Counted from the stretch's first letter, positions 1 through 6,652 are shown. The stretch is 13,879 nucleotides of DNA from Clostridiales bacterium UBA4959 (GCA_002397345.1 DHAH01000104.1:1-13879); one strand, 5' to 3'. A program made the numbers and translations. The notes: generated by a model from the letters alone, not told the origin.

Positions 1-339
1 TTAAAGCAGGGTGGGAGCCTTGTGTTTTCAGTGGAGCACCCTGTCTTTACGGCTGAAGGCTCACAAAACTGGTGCTATGATTCGGAAGGCGTTATCAAGC
101 ATTTTCCGGTGGACAATTACTATTATGAAGGCAAACGAGTAGCCAATTTCTTGGGTGAGGATGTTGTCAAGTATCATCGTACCCTGACTACTTATTTAAA
201 TACCCTGCTCTCTAACGGGTTTGGATTGACGAAGGTTGTGGAACCCCAACCACCAGAGCATATGCTGGAAATCATACCAGGAATGCTGGACGAAATGCGT
301 AGACCCATGATGCTGATTGTATCAGCTACCAAGAAATAG
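1..339 (+). CDS. Class I SAM-dependent methyltransferase, C-terminal part (5' end outside window)
   Basis: The reading frame is open from base 1 to the TAG at 337-339, so the gene starts upstream of the window; the GTG at 22 is internal. About 112 residues are visible. They begin with LKQGGSLVFSVEHPVF, which matches the strand after the core Rossmann fold in Methyltransf_11-type enzymes (the 'L+pGG.lvfs..HP' segment), and continue with the variable C-terminal cap (YYYEGKR, then YHRTLTTYLNTLL, then a final beta-hairpin ending PMMLIVSATKK). The SAM-binding GxGxG loop lies outside the window, so activity cannot be judged. The substrate is unknown; enzymes of this type act on small molecules. A strong terminator follows 11 bases after the stop. 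The family call comes from remembered similarity and is fairly secure; a specific function is not. Confidence 0.8.
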   Translation, partial: LKQGGSLVFSVEHPVFTAEGSQNWCYDSEGVIKHFPVDNYYYEGKRVANFLGEDVVKYHRTLTTYLNTLLSNGFGLTKVVEPQPPEHMLEIIPGMLDEMRRPMMLIVSATKK

Positions 340-350
340 CAAAGGATAAA

Positions 351-384
351 GGGCAAGAGACAGTCATTGTCTCTTGCCCCTTTT
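351..384 (+). terminator. Rho-independent terminator of the methyltransferase gene
   Basis: A perfect 12-bp stem (GGGCAAGAGACA at 351-362 with TGTCTCTTGCCC at 368-379) and a 5-base loop GTCAT are followed by CTTTT. It lies just after the stop codon at 339. Confidence 0.9.
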
Positions 385-453
385 CTGCTATATGCCGAGT
401 ATCTGCCAGGTAATACTTGAATATGGATAGTGAAAAAACGCAGCAGCACACAG

Positions 454-459
454 TATAAT
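454..459 (+). promoter_or_regulatory. Possible -10 box for the DUF2200 gene
   Basis: TATAAT occurs at 454-459, about 95 bases before the ATG at 553. No good -35 box lies 16-18 bases upstream, so this is only a candidate. A weaker alternative is TTGTAC at 476-481 with GATTAT at 499-504. Confidence 0.3.
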
Positions 460-552
460 TACGATAAATAGTAATTTGTACTACAGTTTAGAACTGCTGA
501 TTATTTACATAAGGTGCAAATGTTTTTATAAAAAGTAAAGGAGAATTTCAGA

Positions 553-903
553 ATGGAGAAACCGCGAGTTTATACAATGCCTTTTTCAAGCATCTATTCC
601 CTTTATATACAAAAAGCAGAGAAAAAAGGAAGAGTAAAAGAAGAGGTAAATGAAATCATTTTCTGGCTTACCGGTTATGATGAATATTCATTACAACAAC
701 AAATAATTAATGAAGTAGATCTGGAAACGTTCTTTAAACAAGCACCTCACATTAATCCGAATGCTTCGCTCATCAAAGGAGTAATTTGTGGATATAGGGT
801 GGAAGAAATAGAAGATGAATTAATGCGGCAAATCCGATATTTAGATAAATTAATTGATGAGTTAGCAAAAGGTAAAACAATGCAAAAAATATTAAGAGAA
901 TAA
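553..903 (+). CDS. DUF2200 domain-containing protein
   Basis: A 116-residue protein that I recognise as DUF2200 over its whole length. The landmarks are an N-terminal [23 protein letters not shown] segment (about residues 5-27), [13 protein letters not shown] (31-43), a central [21 protein letters not shown] region (60-80) and a helical C-terminus with [19 protein letters not shown] (90-108). No catalytic residues or membrane segments are evident and the protein is soluble and mainly helical. The family's function is unknown. The ATG at 553 is preceded by AAAGGAG at 537-543, nine bases away. The gene stands alone, behind the methyltransferase terminator and ahead of a hairpin at 1040. Family assignment is from memory but the match is strong. 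Confidence 0.85.
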   Translation: MEKPRVYTMPFSSIYSLYIQKAEKKGRVKEEVNEIIFWLTGYDEYSLQQQIINEVDLETFFKQAPHINPNASLIKGVICGYRVEEIEDELMRQIRYLDKLIDELAKGKTMQKILRE

Positions 904-1039
904 ATGCTCTTTGATCTTTTTCTAAAATAACTTGTTATAAGCATAACACAGGCTGACAAATTTCAATTTATCGTTGATATTATAGGCATAATGTAAAGTT
1001 TGATGGGAGTGTTCGTACAATATGCTTATTGCTCCACCA

Positions 1040-1085
1040 AAAAGGTAGTCAGTCAATGATACAAATTGACTGACTACCTTTTAAT
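1040..1085. terminator. Long perfect hairpin, probable bidirectional terminator
   Basis: An 18-bp perfect stem pairs 1040-1057 with 1065-1082 around a 7-base loop (GATACAA). On the + strand it ends CCTTTTAATTTT, and on the - strand CCTTTTTGG, so it could stop transcription in both directions. It sits 137 bases after the DUF2200 stop, far for a dedicated terminator. Confidence 0.65.
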
Positions 1086-1169
1086 TTTGCCTATCAGAAA
1101 AGCCTCCATCAAATTAGTATAAATAAAATAATTTCAGTCCCGCTTAACTTGCTTTTAAGAACCGCTCTC

Positions 1170-1197
1170 TTGTTATACCTAAAAAATCTGCTATACT
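1170..1197 (+). promoter_or_regulatory. Sigma-A type promoter of the XRE regulator gene
   Basis: TTGTTA at 1170-1175 and TATACT at 1192-1197 have a 16-base spacer; an overlapping TATAAT lies at 1197-1202. The start site would fall at or inside the palindrome at 1205-1218, which fits autoregulation. Confidence 0.55.
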
Positions 1198-1204
1198 ATA
1201 ATTA

Positions 1205-1218
1205 CAAAAGCGCTTTTG
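1205..1218. promoter_or_regulatory. Palindromic operator candidate CAAAAGCGCTTTTG
   Basis: A perfect 14-bp palindrome lies between the -10 box and the start codon of the XRE regulator, at about the expected transcription start. Its centre (AAAnCGnTnT) also fits the core of a CcpA cre site, but the outer TG/CA of the cre consensus are absent. Binding by the XRE protein itself is the simplest inference. Confidence 0.45.
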
Positions 1219-1240
1219 AATATATTTTAGGAGAATCGTT

Positions 1241-2383
1241 ATGAATATCGGAGCGATTATTAAAAAGAACCGCCGCGAAAAAGATATGACGCAGGAGCAG
1301 CTTGCGGAATACCTGAATGTATCCGTTTCGGCAGTCTCACAGTGGGAAAGTGAAAAGACCACGCCTGACATTTCCGCGATACCGCTGTTGTGCAATCTGC
1401 TCGGTATATCCGCGGATACGCTGCTCGGTATCGATATCGAAAAAAGAGCGGAGATAATTAATAAAATAAGAGAAGACGCAGATAAATATTCTTCCAGAGG
1501 CTATAATGACAAAGCACGTATAATCATAATGTCCGGATTAGAAAAATATCCTGATGATTATTCCCTTATGCAAGATTTAATGTATATTTCTTTTTGGCAG
1601 TATAATATGGAGAAGCACGGCGATTTTACGTATAATCAACAGCAGCGTGATGCTTTTTTCAAGGAAGCGATACGCTTGGGCGAACGTATTCTCGATGGAT
1701 GTATAGATGACGATTTACGCCATGGAGCTATCCAGATTTTATGCTTTTGCTACAGAGATAAAGGAGATGTCGAACGTGCGGTAAAACTCGCACAATCCAT
1801 GCCGCCGTTATCCTGCTCTTCAGAATCGCTTATGTCATCGTGCCAAAACGGGACAGCAGAATATCGCAGTTTGCAATGCGAAATGTACAATCTGCTCCAA
1901 TTATTCGAGGATAACCTTACATCCATGAACCGCAGGCTGGATAATGGCGAATTTCCTTATAGCGAAGTGGAACAGGCATTTTTACGGGATAAACGGATCG
2001 CATTGCTTGAGCTGGTATTTGAAAACGGCGATTTCGGATTTTACCATACGCGTTTAAGCGACACCCATTATGCACAGGCGTTTTACTACGCACAAAACAG
2101 TGATAAAACGCAGACTTTGTTCCATTTAAAAAAAGCCGCGTATCATGCGGTAGAATTTATCCGCTGCAGAGGAGCCGTCAGGCATACCTCGCTTGTCTTC
2201 AGGGGTTATGGCCAAGACGGAATAGAAGGAGGCTTCATCACCGAATGCCCCGACAATGACGCACGAAGGCTACTGAACAATGTAAAATCACAGGATTTCG
2301 ATTTCATCCGCAGCACTGAGGAATTTAACGAAATTGAAGCTCTGCTCGCGCAATACGCCGGTAAATGGCAGGTTAAAGAATAG
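1241..2383 (+). CDS. XRE-family helix-turn-helix regulator with long helical C-terminal region
   Basis: A 380-residue protein. Residues about 5-62 form a Cro/C1-type HTH domain: the segment TQEQLAEYLNVSVSAVSQWE holds helices 2 and 3, followed by TTPDISAIPLLCNLLGISADTLLG, the usual end of the domain. From about residue 75 the protein is mainly amphipathic helices (a run DKYSSRGYNDKARIIIMSGLEKYPDDYSL looks like a tetratricopeptide-type pair), so it may sense a peptide or protein partner; this is inference. It has no enzyme motif or membrane segment. The ATG at 1241 has AGGAG at 1229-1233. The gene is alone in its direction, and a 14-bp palindrome just upstream suggests autoregulation. DNA binding is secure from the HTH; the target genes and signal are unknown. 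Confidence 0.85.
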   Translation: MNIGAIIKKNRREKDMTQEQLAEYLNVSVSAVSQWESEKTTPDISAIPLLCNLLGISADTLLGIDIEKRAEIINKIREDADKYSSRGYNDKARIIIMSGLEKYPDDYSLMQDLMYISFWQYNMEKHGDFTYNQQQRDAFFKEAIRLGERILDGCIDDDLRHGAIQILCFCYRDKGDVERAVKLAQSMPPLSCSSESLMSSCQNGTAEYRSLQCEMYNLLQLFEDNLTSMNRRLDNGEFPYSEVEQAFLRDKRIALLELVFENGDFGFYHTRLSDTHYAQAFYYAQNSDKTQTLFHLKKAAYHAVEFIRCRGAVRHTSLVFRGYGQDGIEGGFITECPDNDARRLLNNVKSQDFDFIRSTEEFNEIEALLAQYAGKWQVKE

Positions 2384-2460
2384 ATTTTACACCATATTTT
2401 TCATCTTCTTTTGCTTTCTGTGCATTTCGTTGTTGAAGCGCAGTTCAAATAATTGTCTGT

Positions 2461-2489
2461 TTGACAACTACTATGGTTCATGATAAAAT
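2461..2489 (+). promoter_or_regulatory. Promoter of the GNAT gene
   Basis: A perfect -35 box TTGACA (2461-2466), a 17-base spacer and TAAAAT (2484-2489) with a TGA just before it (extended -10) make a strong sigma-A promoter. The start codon follows 37 bases downstream. Confidence 0.75.
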
Positions 2490-2525
2490 GTAACGTCAAT
2501 ACGAATTAAATCATGTGGGTGTAAA

Positions 2526-2969
2526 TTGGAAAATATTAGAATTATACCGGCCGCAGCCGCGAACAAGCTTGCGCGGCACTTGAAAATCAGAGAAACCGTT
2601 TTTATCGCCGAAAAAGGCGTGCCCCCGGAGATCGAGCTCGATGAACACGACCGCCCGGGTGGCGTATGCGACCACTTTCTGATAGTTTATGGGCAAAAGG
2701 ACGCGGGAGCGTTCCGCTGTCTCCGCACAGCGGAGAAAACCGTGCGGATACAGCGGTTTTGCCTGCTGAGAGAATACAGGGGGCTTGGTCTCGGCAGAGT
2801 CGCGATGGATTATATCCGGGCGTTTTACATAACTCAAAGCGCGGAACGCTTCGAGCTCAACGCCAAATACGAGGCGCGCGGGTTCTACGAAAAATGCGGG
2901 TACAGACAGATATCGGAGCCGTTTATGGAAGCGGGCGTAAAACGCGTCGCGATGGTCATGAATAAATGA
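2526..2969 (+). CDS. GNAT-family N-acetyltransferase, YjcF-like
   Basis: A 147-residue GNAT enzyme, expected to transfer an acetyl group from acetyl-CoA to an amine. Residues about 22-42 (IRETVFIAEKGVPPEIELDE) and the C-terminal part (FELNAKYEARGFYEKCGY, 116-133, then EAGVKRVAM) follow the pattern of Bacillus YjcF as I remember it. The acetyl-CoA pyrophosphate loop is RGLGLG near residue 85, inside the RFCLLREYRGLGLGR motif. The start is a TTG at 2526; no in-frame ATG or GTG gives a complete N-terminus, and the ribosome binding site is weak (GTGGGTG at 2514-2520), so translation is probably modest despite the good promoter. The acceptor substrate is unknown. The gene body is visibly richer in G+C than the flanking intergenic DNA. 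Confidence 0.85.
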   Translation: MENIRIIPAAAANKLARHLKIRETVFIAEKGVPPEIELDEHDRPGGVCDHFLIVYGQKDAGAFRCLRTAEKTVRIQRFCLLREYRGLGLGRVAMDYIRAFYITQSAERFELNAKYEARGFYEKCGYRQISEPFMEAGVKRVAMVMNK

Positions 2970-3050
2970 ACAGGAGCGTAATTTCGCAGCGCAGTTTCGG
3001 TCAGGTTATTATTTGCCGCATTGTAAATGAATATAAATAACTCTTAGCGG

Positions 3051-3056
3051 TATAAT
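3051..3056 (+). promoter_or_regulatory. Probable -10 box of the small ferritin-like gene
   Basis: TATAAT lies 28 bases before the ATG at 3084. The hexamer 17 bases upstream (TGAATA, 3028-3033) is a poor -35 box, so the promoter may need an activator or another sigma factor. Confidence 0.35.
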
Positions 3057-3083
3057 ATATAAAAATACCTGCCGGAGGTTTTT

Positions 3084-3293
3084 ATGGAGAATACTCACGC
3101 GATAAAGATAACAACACGCGACAGAATTTTAAGAGCCTGGGAAAATTCGATGGAACTTGTCAGAGATTTTGAAATCTATTCAAAAGAAATCGAAGATGAC
3201 AACGAAGCGTCAAAAATATTCGCGAAATTTGCCGAAGACGAATGCTGTCACGCCTCCAAATTTAGGGAGCTGCTGCACAGATATGATGATTAA
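3084..3293 (+). CDS. Small ferritin-like helical-hairpin protein
   Basis: A 69-residue acidic, all-helical protein. Two helices are evident: about residues 14-38 (ILRAWENSMELVRDFEIYSKEI) and 40-66 (NEASKIFAKFAEDECCHASKFRELL). The second holds an E-D-E-C-C-H-A motif, the ExxH-type metal ligand pattern of rubrerythrin and ferritin-like proteins; the first has glutamates at suitable places. It is about half the length of a four-helix ferritin-like domain, so it would have to dimerise to form a di-iron site, or it may not bind metal. The ATG at 3084 has a strong GGAGG (3074-3078). The full-size ferritin-like gene at 3752-4267 lies nearby on the other strand, which supports a shared theme of iron or oxidative stress. 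Function is inferred from the motif only. Confidence 0.65.
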   Translation: MENTHAIKITTRDRILRAWENSMELVRDFEIYSKEIEDDNEASKIFAKFAEDECCHASKFRELLHRYDD

Positions 3294-3312
3294 TAATCGT
3301 AGCTGATAAACA

Positions 3313-3350
3313 AAATGGCTTGGGACACCGGAACGGGTACCAAGCCATTT
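3313..3350 (-). terminator. Terminator of the Asn-rich protein gene (minus strand)
   Basis: An 11-bp stem pairs 3313-3323 (AAATGGCTTGG) with 3340-3350. Read on the minus strand the stem is followed by TTGTTT after the CCATTT arm, giving a U-rich end. It lies 33 bases beyond the stop of the minus-strand gene at 3384 and may also slow transcripts from the + gene ending at 3293. Confidence 0.7.
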
Positions 3351-3383
3351 ATGACGCTTATATTATATTATAGATTATTTTCT

Positions 3384-3620
3384 TTATTTGTAGTTGTTGC
3401 GGTTATTTTCGCCTGTGCTGTCTACGGCATTGTTGCGAATGTTTTCTTCATTGCCGTTGTTGGAGTTGTTGCGGTTATTTTGGCTATTGCCGCGACTGTT
3501 TTGGCTATTACGCGCGTTATTGCAATTGGTTCCGTTGTTGCGGTTGTTTGTGCTGTTACGAGCCTTTTGGGTAGCGCGATTGTTTTCTTCGGTATTGTTG
3601 TTTTCGTTTTTGAAATCCAT
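3384..3620 (-). CDS. Asparagine-rich low-complexity small protein
   Basis: A 78-residue protein, 31 residues of which are Asn, with about 8 Arg and very few hydrophobic residues. It contains imperfect repeats of NNRNN and NSQN type (for example NSQNSRGNSQNNRNNSNN), written in the DNA as three near-copies of GTTGTTGCGGTTRTTT on the + strand. It must be disordered, with no domain, signal peptide or membrane segment. The ATG at 3618-3620 is chosen over an upstream TTG because a purine-rich GGAGAGGGGGA lies just before it and would be inside the longer frame. A candidate promoter (3647-3676) and its own terminator (3313-3350) support a real gene. I do not recognise a named family. Asn/Gln-rich small proteins in spore formers include gamma-type SASPs and coat components, so a spore role is possible but unproved. 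Confidence 0.6.
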   Translation of the reverse strand: MDFKNENNNTEENNRATQKARNSTNNRNNGTNCNNARNSQNSRGNSQNNRNNSNNGNEENIRNNAVDSTGENNRNNYK

Positions 3621-3646
3621 TAAAAAAATCCCCCTCTCCAATGATT

Positions 3647-3676
3647 ATTATTATCGTTCCGCAATAAAATATTCAA
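3647..3676 (-). promoter_or_regulatory. Candidate promoter of the Asn-rich protein gene
   Basis: On the minus strand TTGAAT (3671-3676) and AATAAT (3647-3652) are 18 bases apart; GATAAT at 3650-3655 with a 15-base spacer is an alternative. The start codon is 26 bases downstream. Confidence 0.4.
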
Positions 3677-3678
3677 TG

Positions 3679-3722
3679 AAAAATAGGCCCTGTGCAGGTA
3701 TAAAAATACTGGCACAAGACCT
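3679..3722 (-). terminator. Terminator of the ferritin-like gene (minus strand)
   Basis: The arms at 3685-3695 and 3712-3722 pair over all 11 positions when read as minus-strand RNA (two G-U pairs), and ATTTTT follows at 3679-3684. On the + strand the same arms have two mismatches but lead into TTTTTT, so it may act weakly in that direction too. It separates the 171-residue ferritin-like gene from the Asn-rich gene. Confidence 0.75.
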
Positions 3723-3751
3723 TTTTTATGTTTTGAGTGAACCAATTTATA

Positions 3752-4267
3752 TTATCTTAAATAATCAAGCATATTTTCAAATACTTTGATATGGCGTTCT
3801 TCGTCTAAAATTATGCGGTTCAATATACTTACAATGTTGGCATCCTTGATAAAATCGGCTTGACCTCTATATTTTTTGATGGCGGCTCTTTCCCCGTCGA
3901 TCGAGTTCATGATAACATCACAAATCTCCCGCGGGTATTTATTATACGCCGGAGTCCAGTAAGTCATCTTATGGTTGCGTCTGCTCCACAATCGTGGATC
4001 TTCTCCCATATTATAGGCGAGATCCGCGAACATATCCATATGATGCATTTCCACAATGCTGATATCGTGGAAACATTTCGCGAAAGAGGAATAGCAGGGG
4101 TCAAGTATTACGCTGTTATAAAAATACAGACTTACGGCGGTCATTTCCGAATTGCTGCCGCCGACATTGCTCAGCATTTCTCTGGCATACTCACAGTTGC
4201 GGCTCTCGGGCTGAATGGCGGGATAAGGCAGGTTAACTGTAGGATTACAGTAAAAATTATTATTCAT
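3752..4267 (-). CDS. Ferritin-like di-iron (rubrerythrin-type) protein
   Basis: A 171-residue soluble protein with the four-helix di-iron pattern. The likely ligands are E41 (SEMTAVSLYFY), E73 and H76 (IVEMHHMDMF), E126 (IDGERAAIKKY) and E156 with H159 (ILDEERHIKVF), the E/ExxH/E/ExxH layout of ferritin-like proteins. It lacks the C-terminal rubredoxin domain of classic rubrerythrin. The N-terminus (MNNNFYCNPTVNLPYPAIQP) is Pro/Asn-rich and probably unstructured. The segment between helices 2 and 3 (MGEDPRLW to TPAYNKYP) is longer than in ferritin. The ATG at 4265-4267 has AGGAGA at 4276-4281. Such proteins bind iron or manganese and act in peroxide or iron handling, and some relatives are spore-coat or Mn-catalase-like; which applies here cannot be told. 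It is divergent from the c-di-GMP operon. Confidence 0.8.
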   Translation of the reverse strand: MNNNFYCNPTVNLPYPAIQPESRNCEYAREMLSNVGGSNSEMTAVSLYFYNSVILDPCYSSFAKCFHDISIVEMHHMDMFADLAYNMGEDPRLWSRRNHKMTYWTPAYNKYPREICDVIMNSIDGERAAIKKYRGQADFIKDANIVSILNRIILDEERHIKVFENMLDYLR

Positions 4268-4302
4268 AAGTAATTTCTCCTAATTTTATGGTCTACCTTT
4301 AT

Positions 4303-4331
4303 ATTATTCATAAAATTTAAAATTGTGTCAG
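4303..4331 (-). promoter_or_regulatory. Promoter of the ferritin-like gene
   Basis: On the minus strand CTGACA (4326-4331), a 17-base spacer and AATAAT (4303-4308) give a near-consensus sigma-A promoter about 36 bases before the ATG. Confidence 0.6.
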
Positions 4332-4407
4332 TCCAAGATATAGCCGGTAAACTTGATAAATCGGGTTAGAATATTATATTAAGTCAGCGTCTTTTTGCAG
4401 TTTTATG

Positions 4408-4436
4408 TTGATTTTTCACCATAAAGCAGATATAAT
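4408..4436 (+). promoter_or_regulatory. Upstream promoter P1 of the c-di-GMP operon
   Basis: TTGATT (4408-4413), a 17-base spacer and a perfect TATAAT (4431-4436). It gives a leader of roughly 80 bases before the ATG at 4523. Confidence 0.65.
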
Positions 4437-4463
4437 GAAATAAATATCCTTGATATGTATAAT
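4435..4463 (+). promoter_or_regulatory. Downstream promoter P2 of the c-di-GMP operon
   Basis: ATGAAA (4435-4440), a 17-base spacer and TATAAT (4458-4463). Its -35 box overlaps the -10 box of P1, so the two could not be occupied at once. Confidence 0.5.
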
Positions 4464-4522
4464 GCGGTAATCTGAGCAAAGACGGGTTGATACGCGTTCG
4501 GTTCTGTAGAGGAGGATTAATA

Positions 4523-6652
4523 ATGTTATTGAAGATCTTAATCGTTGACGATTCAACATGCGATCGGCTGATCATTAAGTATATGCTGAGCGGGTACAAT
4601 GTCCTGACCGCCTGCGATGGTATTGAGGCTATGCGGCAGATTTATGAAAATCCGGATATCGACCTGCTTATACTTGATTTGAACCTGCCTGATATGGACG
4701 GCTTCGCGGTCCTCGAAACGCTGAAATCCGATGAACGGTATAAAAACCTGCACACTATCATCCTAACGAACTATGATGAGCCGGATAATGAAATCAAAGG
4801 TCTAAAGCTGGGTGCGGTGGATTATATCAGAAAGCCTATCCATAAGGACTCTTTGAAAGCCAGAATCGATATTCATATTGAACTGATACGTATTCAACAT
4901 CTATATGAACAAAAGCTATATGAACAAGGCATAACGTTTGATACGATTTTTAACCAGGCGCCTATTGGTATCGCTATTTCGCACAACATTTACCCGTTTA
5001 ATTTTAATCATAATATTGTTACAAGCATTAACACAACGTTTGAGCAGATCACAGGGAGAACAAAGGAAGAATTAATAGCGCTGGGCTGGGCAAATATTAC
5101 GCATCCCGATGATCTGGAAGCGGATATAGAAAATTTTAATAAGCTCCAGTCGGGGGAAATCAACAGCTATTCAATGGATAAGCGGTATATTAAACCGGAC
5201 GGCTCGGTCGTTTGGGTACATATGATCGTGGCTCCGCTTACGTTATCGAATGACAGTCAATATAACCATATATGTCTGGTTCAGAATATATCAGACCGAA
5301 AGGAAATGGAAAACAGCCTCAGATATATCAACGAACACGACAGATGGACGGGCTTGTATAACCGCCGTTATCTGGAATACCTGCTGAATGCCGACGCAAG
5401 GAAAAATATATCGTATAAAAGAGCGGTCGTCGGCATTAACCTGAGCACCTTTTATTCGTTAACCGCAGCTTATGGATTTCACTACACACAGGATATAATA
5501 AAAAATATATCATATGCCCTTATCACACATTGTAATGATAAGCGGTTATTGTTCAGCACCTATGAAAACCGATTCGTTTTTTATATTAAAAATTATAAAG
5601 ATAAAAACGAATTAATTGAATTCTGCAATTCCGTAGTAAAAACGCTGGAGTCGATACTTGTAATGGAGAGAATCGGTGGAGCGATTGATGTCGTTGAAAT
5701 TAATCATGATTTGCATCTCGAAGCGGATCAGCTTTTAAAAAACCTTCTATTGACCTCCGAAAAAGCCATTAATGTAAATGACGGTGATTTCAGGATCTGC
5801 TTTTATGACGACGAAATAGAGCTGCAAATAATCCGTGAGCAAAAAATACGAAACGAACTCACCAAAATTGCGGCGGATGAACAGGACGGCGGTCTGTTTC
5901 TGCAATATCAGCCCATACTGGATCTTAAATCAAACCGGATTTCCGGATTTGAAGCCTTAGCCCGGTTAAACAGTGAGGATTTAGGGCTGGTACCGCCGAT
6001 GGAATTTATACCATTAGCCGAGAAAACAAAACTCATAATTCCGTTAGGGGAAAAGATCATTCGCCAAGCCCTAAGCTTTTTGGACGCTTTAAAGCAAAAA
6101 GGGGTTGACGACATCAGCGTATCCATTAATATTTCCGCTATCCAACTTTTAAAGAAAGGCTTCGTCAAAAGGCTGTTTGAGATAATACATGAAATGCAGG
6201 TCGATCCCGAGAACATTAACCTTGAAATTACAGAGTCTGTCTTTGCTTCAAATTATCAGGAGATAAACAATATTATCGGCGAGCTTAGAGCGTTTGGGGT
6301 GAAAATAGCTATTGATGACTTTGGCACGCAATATTCCTCTCTTTCTCGGCAAAGCGAGCTGAATATCAATTGCCTTAAAATAGATAAATATTTCATTAAT
6401 AAACTGTTAGAGGTAGGACCCGAAAAGACTATTATCGGGGACATAATATCAATGGCGCATAAATTGGGACATTTTGTTGTGGTGGAAGGAATAGAACATG
6501 AAAAGCAGCTTGAATATCTGCGGGAAAACGATTGCGACAAGATACAGGGCTATCTGATGAGCAAGCCGCTTGATAAAGAAGACGCAATTGAACTGCTGAA
6601 TAAACAGCCGGGTATAAACAATTTCTGTCATATAAATGACAGACAAAGCTAA
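4523..6652 (+). CDS. Response regulator with PAS, degenerate GGDEF and EAL domains (predicted c-di-GMP phosphodiesterase)
   Basis: A 709-residue cytoplasmic protein. Receiver domain, residues 3-120, with D9, D10, phospho-acceptor D52, T82 and K104 all present. PAS/PAC domain, about 136-265 (ending VQNISDRKEM). GGDEF-like domain, about 270-430: it starts HDRWTGLYNRRYL, but the signature is YENRF at 347-351, so it cannot be a cyclase. EAL domain, about 440-693, intact: E477 of EAL, N536, E568, D598-D599, K619, E655 and Q675 of QGY. It should hydrolyse c-di-GMP to pGpG under control of a histidine kinase that is not in the window. The ATG at 4523 is chosen because GGAGG (4511-4515) sits eight bases before it; a TTG at 4487 would put that site inside the gene. 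Its stop overlaps the next gene by 17 bases, implying coupled translation. Confidence 0.93.
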   Translation: MLLKILIVDDSTCDRLIIKYMLSGYNVLTACDGIEAMRQIYENPDIDLLILDLNLPDMDGFAVLETLKSDERYKNLHTIILTNYDEPDNEIKGLKLGAVDYIRKPIHKDSLKARIDIHIELIRIQHLYEQKLYEQGITFDTIFNQAPIGIAISHNIYPFNFNHNIVTSINTTFEQITGRTKEELIALGWANITHPDDLEADIENFNKLQSGEINSYSMDKRYIKPDGSVVWVHMIVAPLTLSNDSQYNHICLVQNISDRKEMENSLRYINEHDRWTGLYNRRYLEYLLNADARKNISYKRAVVGINLSTFYSLTAAYGFHYTQDIIKNISYALITHCNDKRLLFSTYENRFVFYIKNYKDKNELIEFCNSVVKTLESILVMERIGGAIDVVEINHDLHLEADQLLKNLLLTSEKAINVNDGDFRICFYDDEIELQIIREQKIRNELTKIAADEQDGGLFLQYQPILDLKSNRISGFEALARLNSEDLGLVPPMEFIPLAEKTKLIIPLGEKIIRQALSFLDALKQKGVDDISVSINISAIQLLKKGFVKRLFEIIHEMQVDPENINLEITESVFASNYQEINNIIGELRAFGVKIAIDDFGTQYSSLSRQSELNINCLKIDKYFINKLLEVGPEKTIIGDIISMAHKLGHFVVVEGIEHEKQLEYLRENDCDKIQGYLMSKPLDKEDAIELLNKQPGINNFCHINDRQS

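Larger units (their letters stand above)
904..1240. other. Non-coding gap with hairpin and regulator promoter
   Basis: This 337-base AT-rich gap has no convincing coding frame. It holds a small weak inverted repeat (TGTTAT/ATAACA at 933-948), a perfect 18-bp hairpin at 1040-1082, a promoter at 1170-1197, a 14-bp palindrome at 1205-1218 and the ribosome binding site AGGAG at 1229-1233 for the next gene. Confidence 0.7.

Noticed and set aside
961..1140. Outer inverted repeats (TTTGATGG near 998 with CCATCAAA near 1107) suggesting a MITE around the 1040 hairpin
   Set aside because: The arms are short and imperfect, a second arm pair (ATAGGCA/TGCCTAT) crosses them, and there is no clear target-site duplication.
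2666..2965. Second + strand frame inside the GNAT gene
   Set aside because: It is out of frame with the GNAT sequence, whose acetyl-CoA loop and C-terminal motifs are clear; the alternative translation is Arg/Gly-rich with no motif.
3315..3623. A + strand frame encoding a Val/Ile/Ala-rich, membrane-like 102-residue protein
   Set aside because: It is the complement of the Asn-rich gene: AAT/AAC codons read backwards give GTT/ATT. Its start lies inside the 3313-3350 hairpin and has no ribosome binding site, whereas the minus-strand frame has one plus a terminator.
3860..4273. + strand frame of 137 codons opposite the ferritin-like gene
   Set aside because: The minus-strand protein has the complete di-iron ligand pattern, promoter and terminator; the + frame has none of these.
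4464..4522. Possible c-di-GMP riboswitch in the leader of the c-di-GMP operon
   Set aside because: The leader is only about 60-90 bases and lacks the conserved GEMM elements in order. A weak pairing of TAATCT (4468-4473) with GGATTA (4514-4519) near the ribosome binding site is too short to support a switch.
4487..4522. Upstream TTG start for the REC-EAL protein
   Set aside because: It would add 12 residues before the receiver domain and bury the strong GGAGG site; the ATG at 4523 starts right at the first beta strand.
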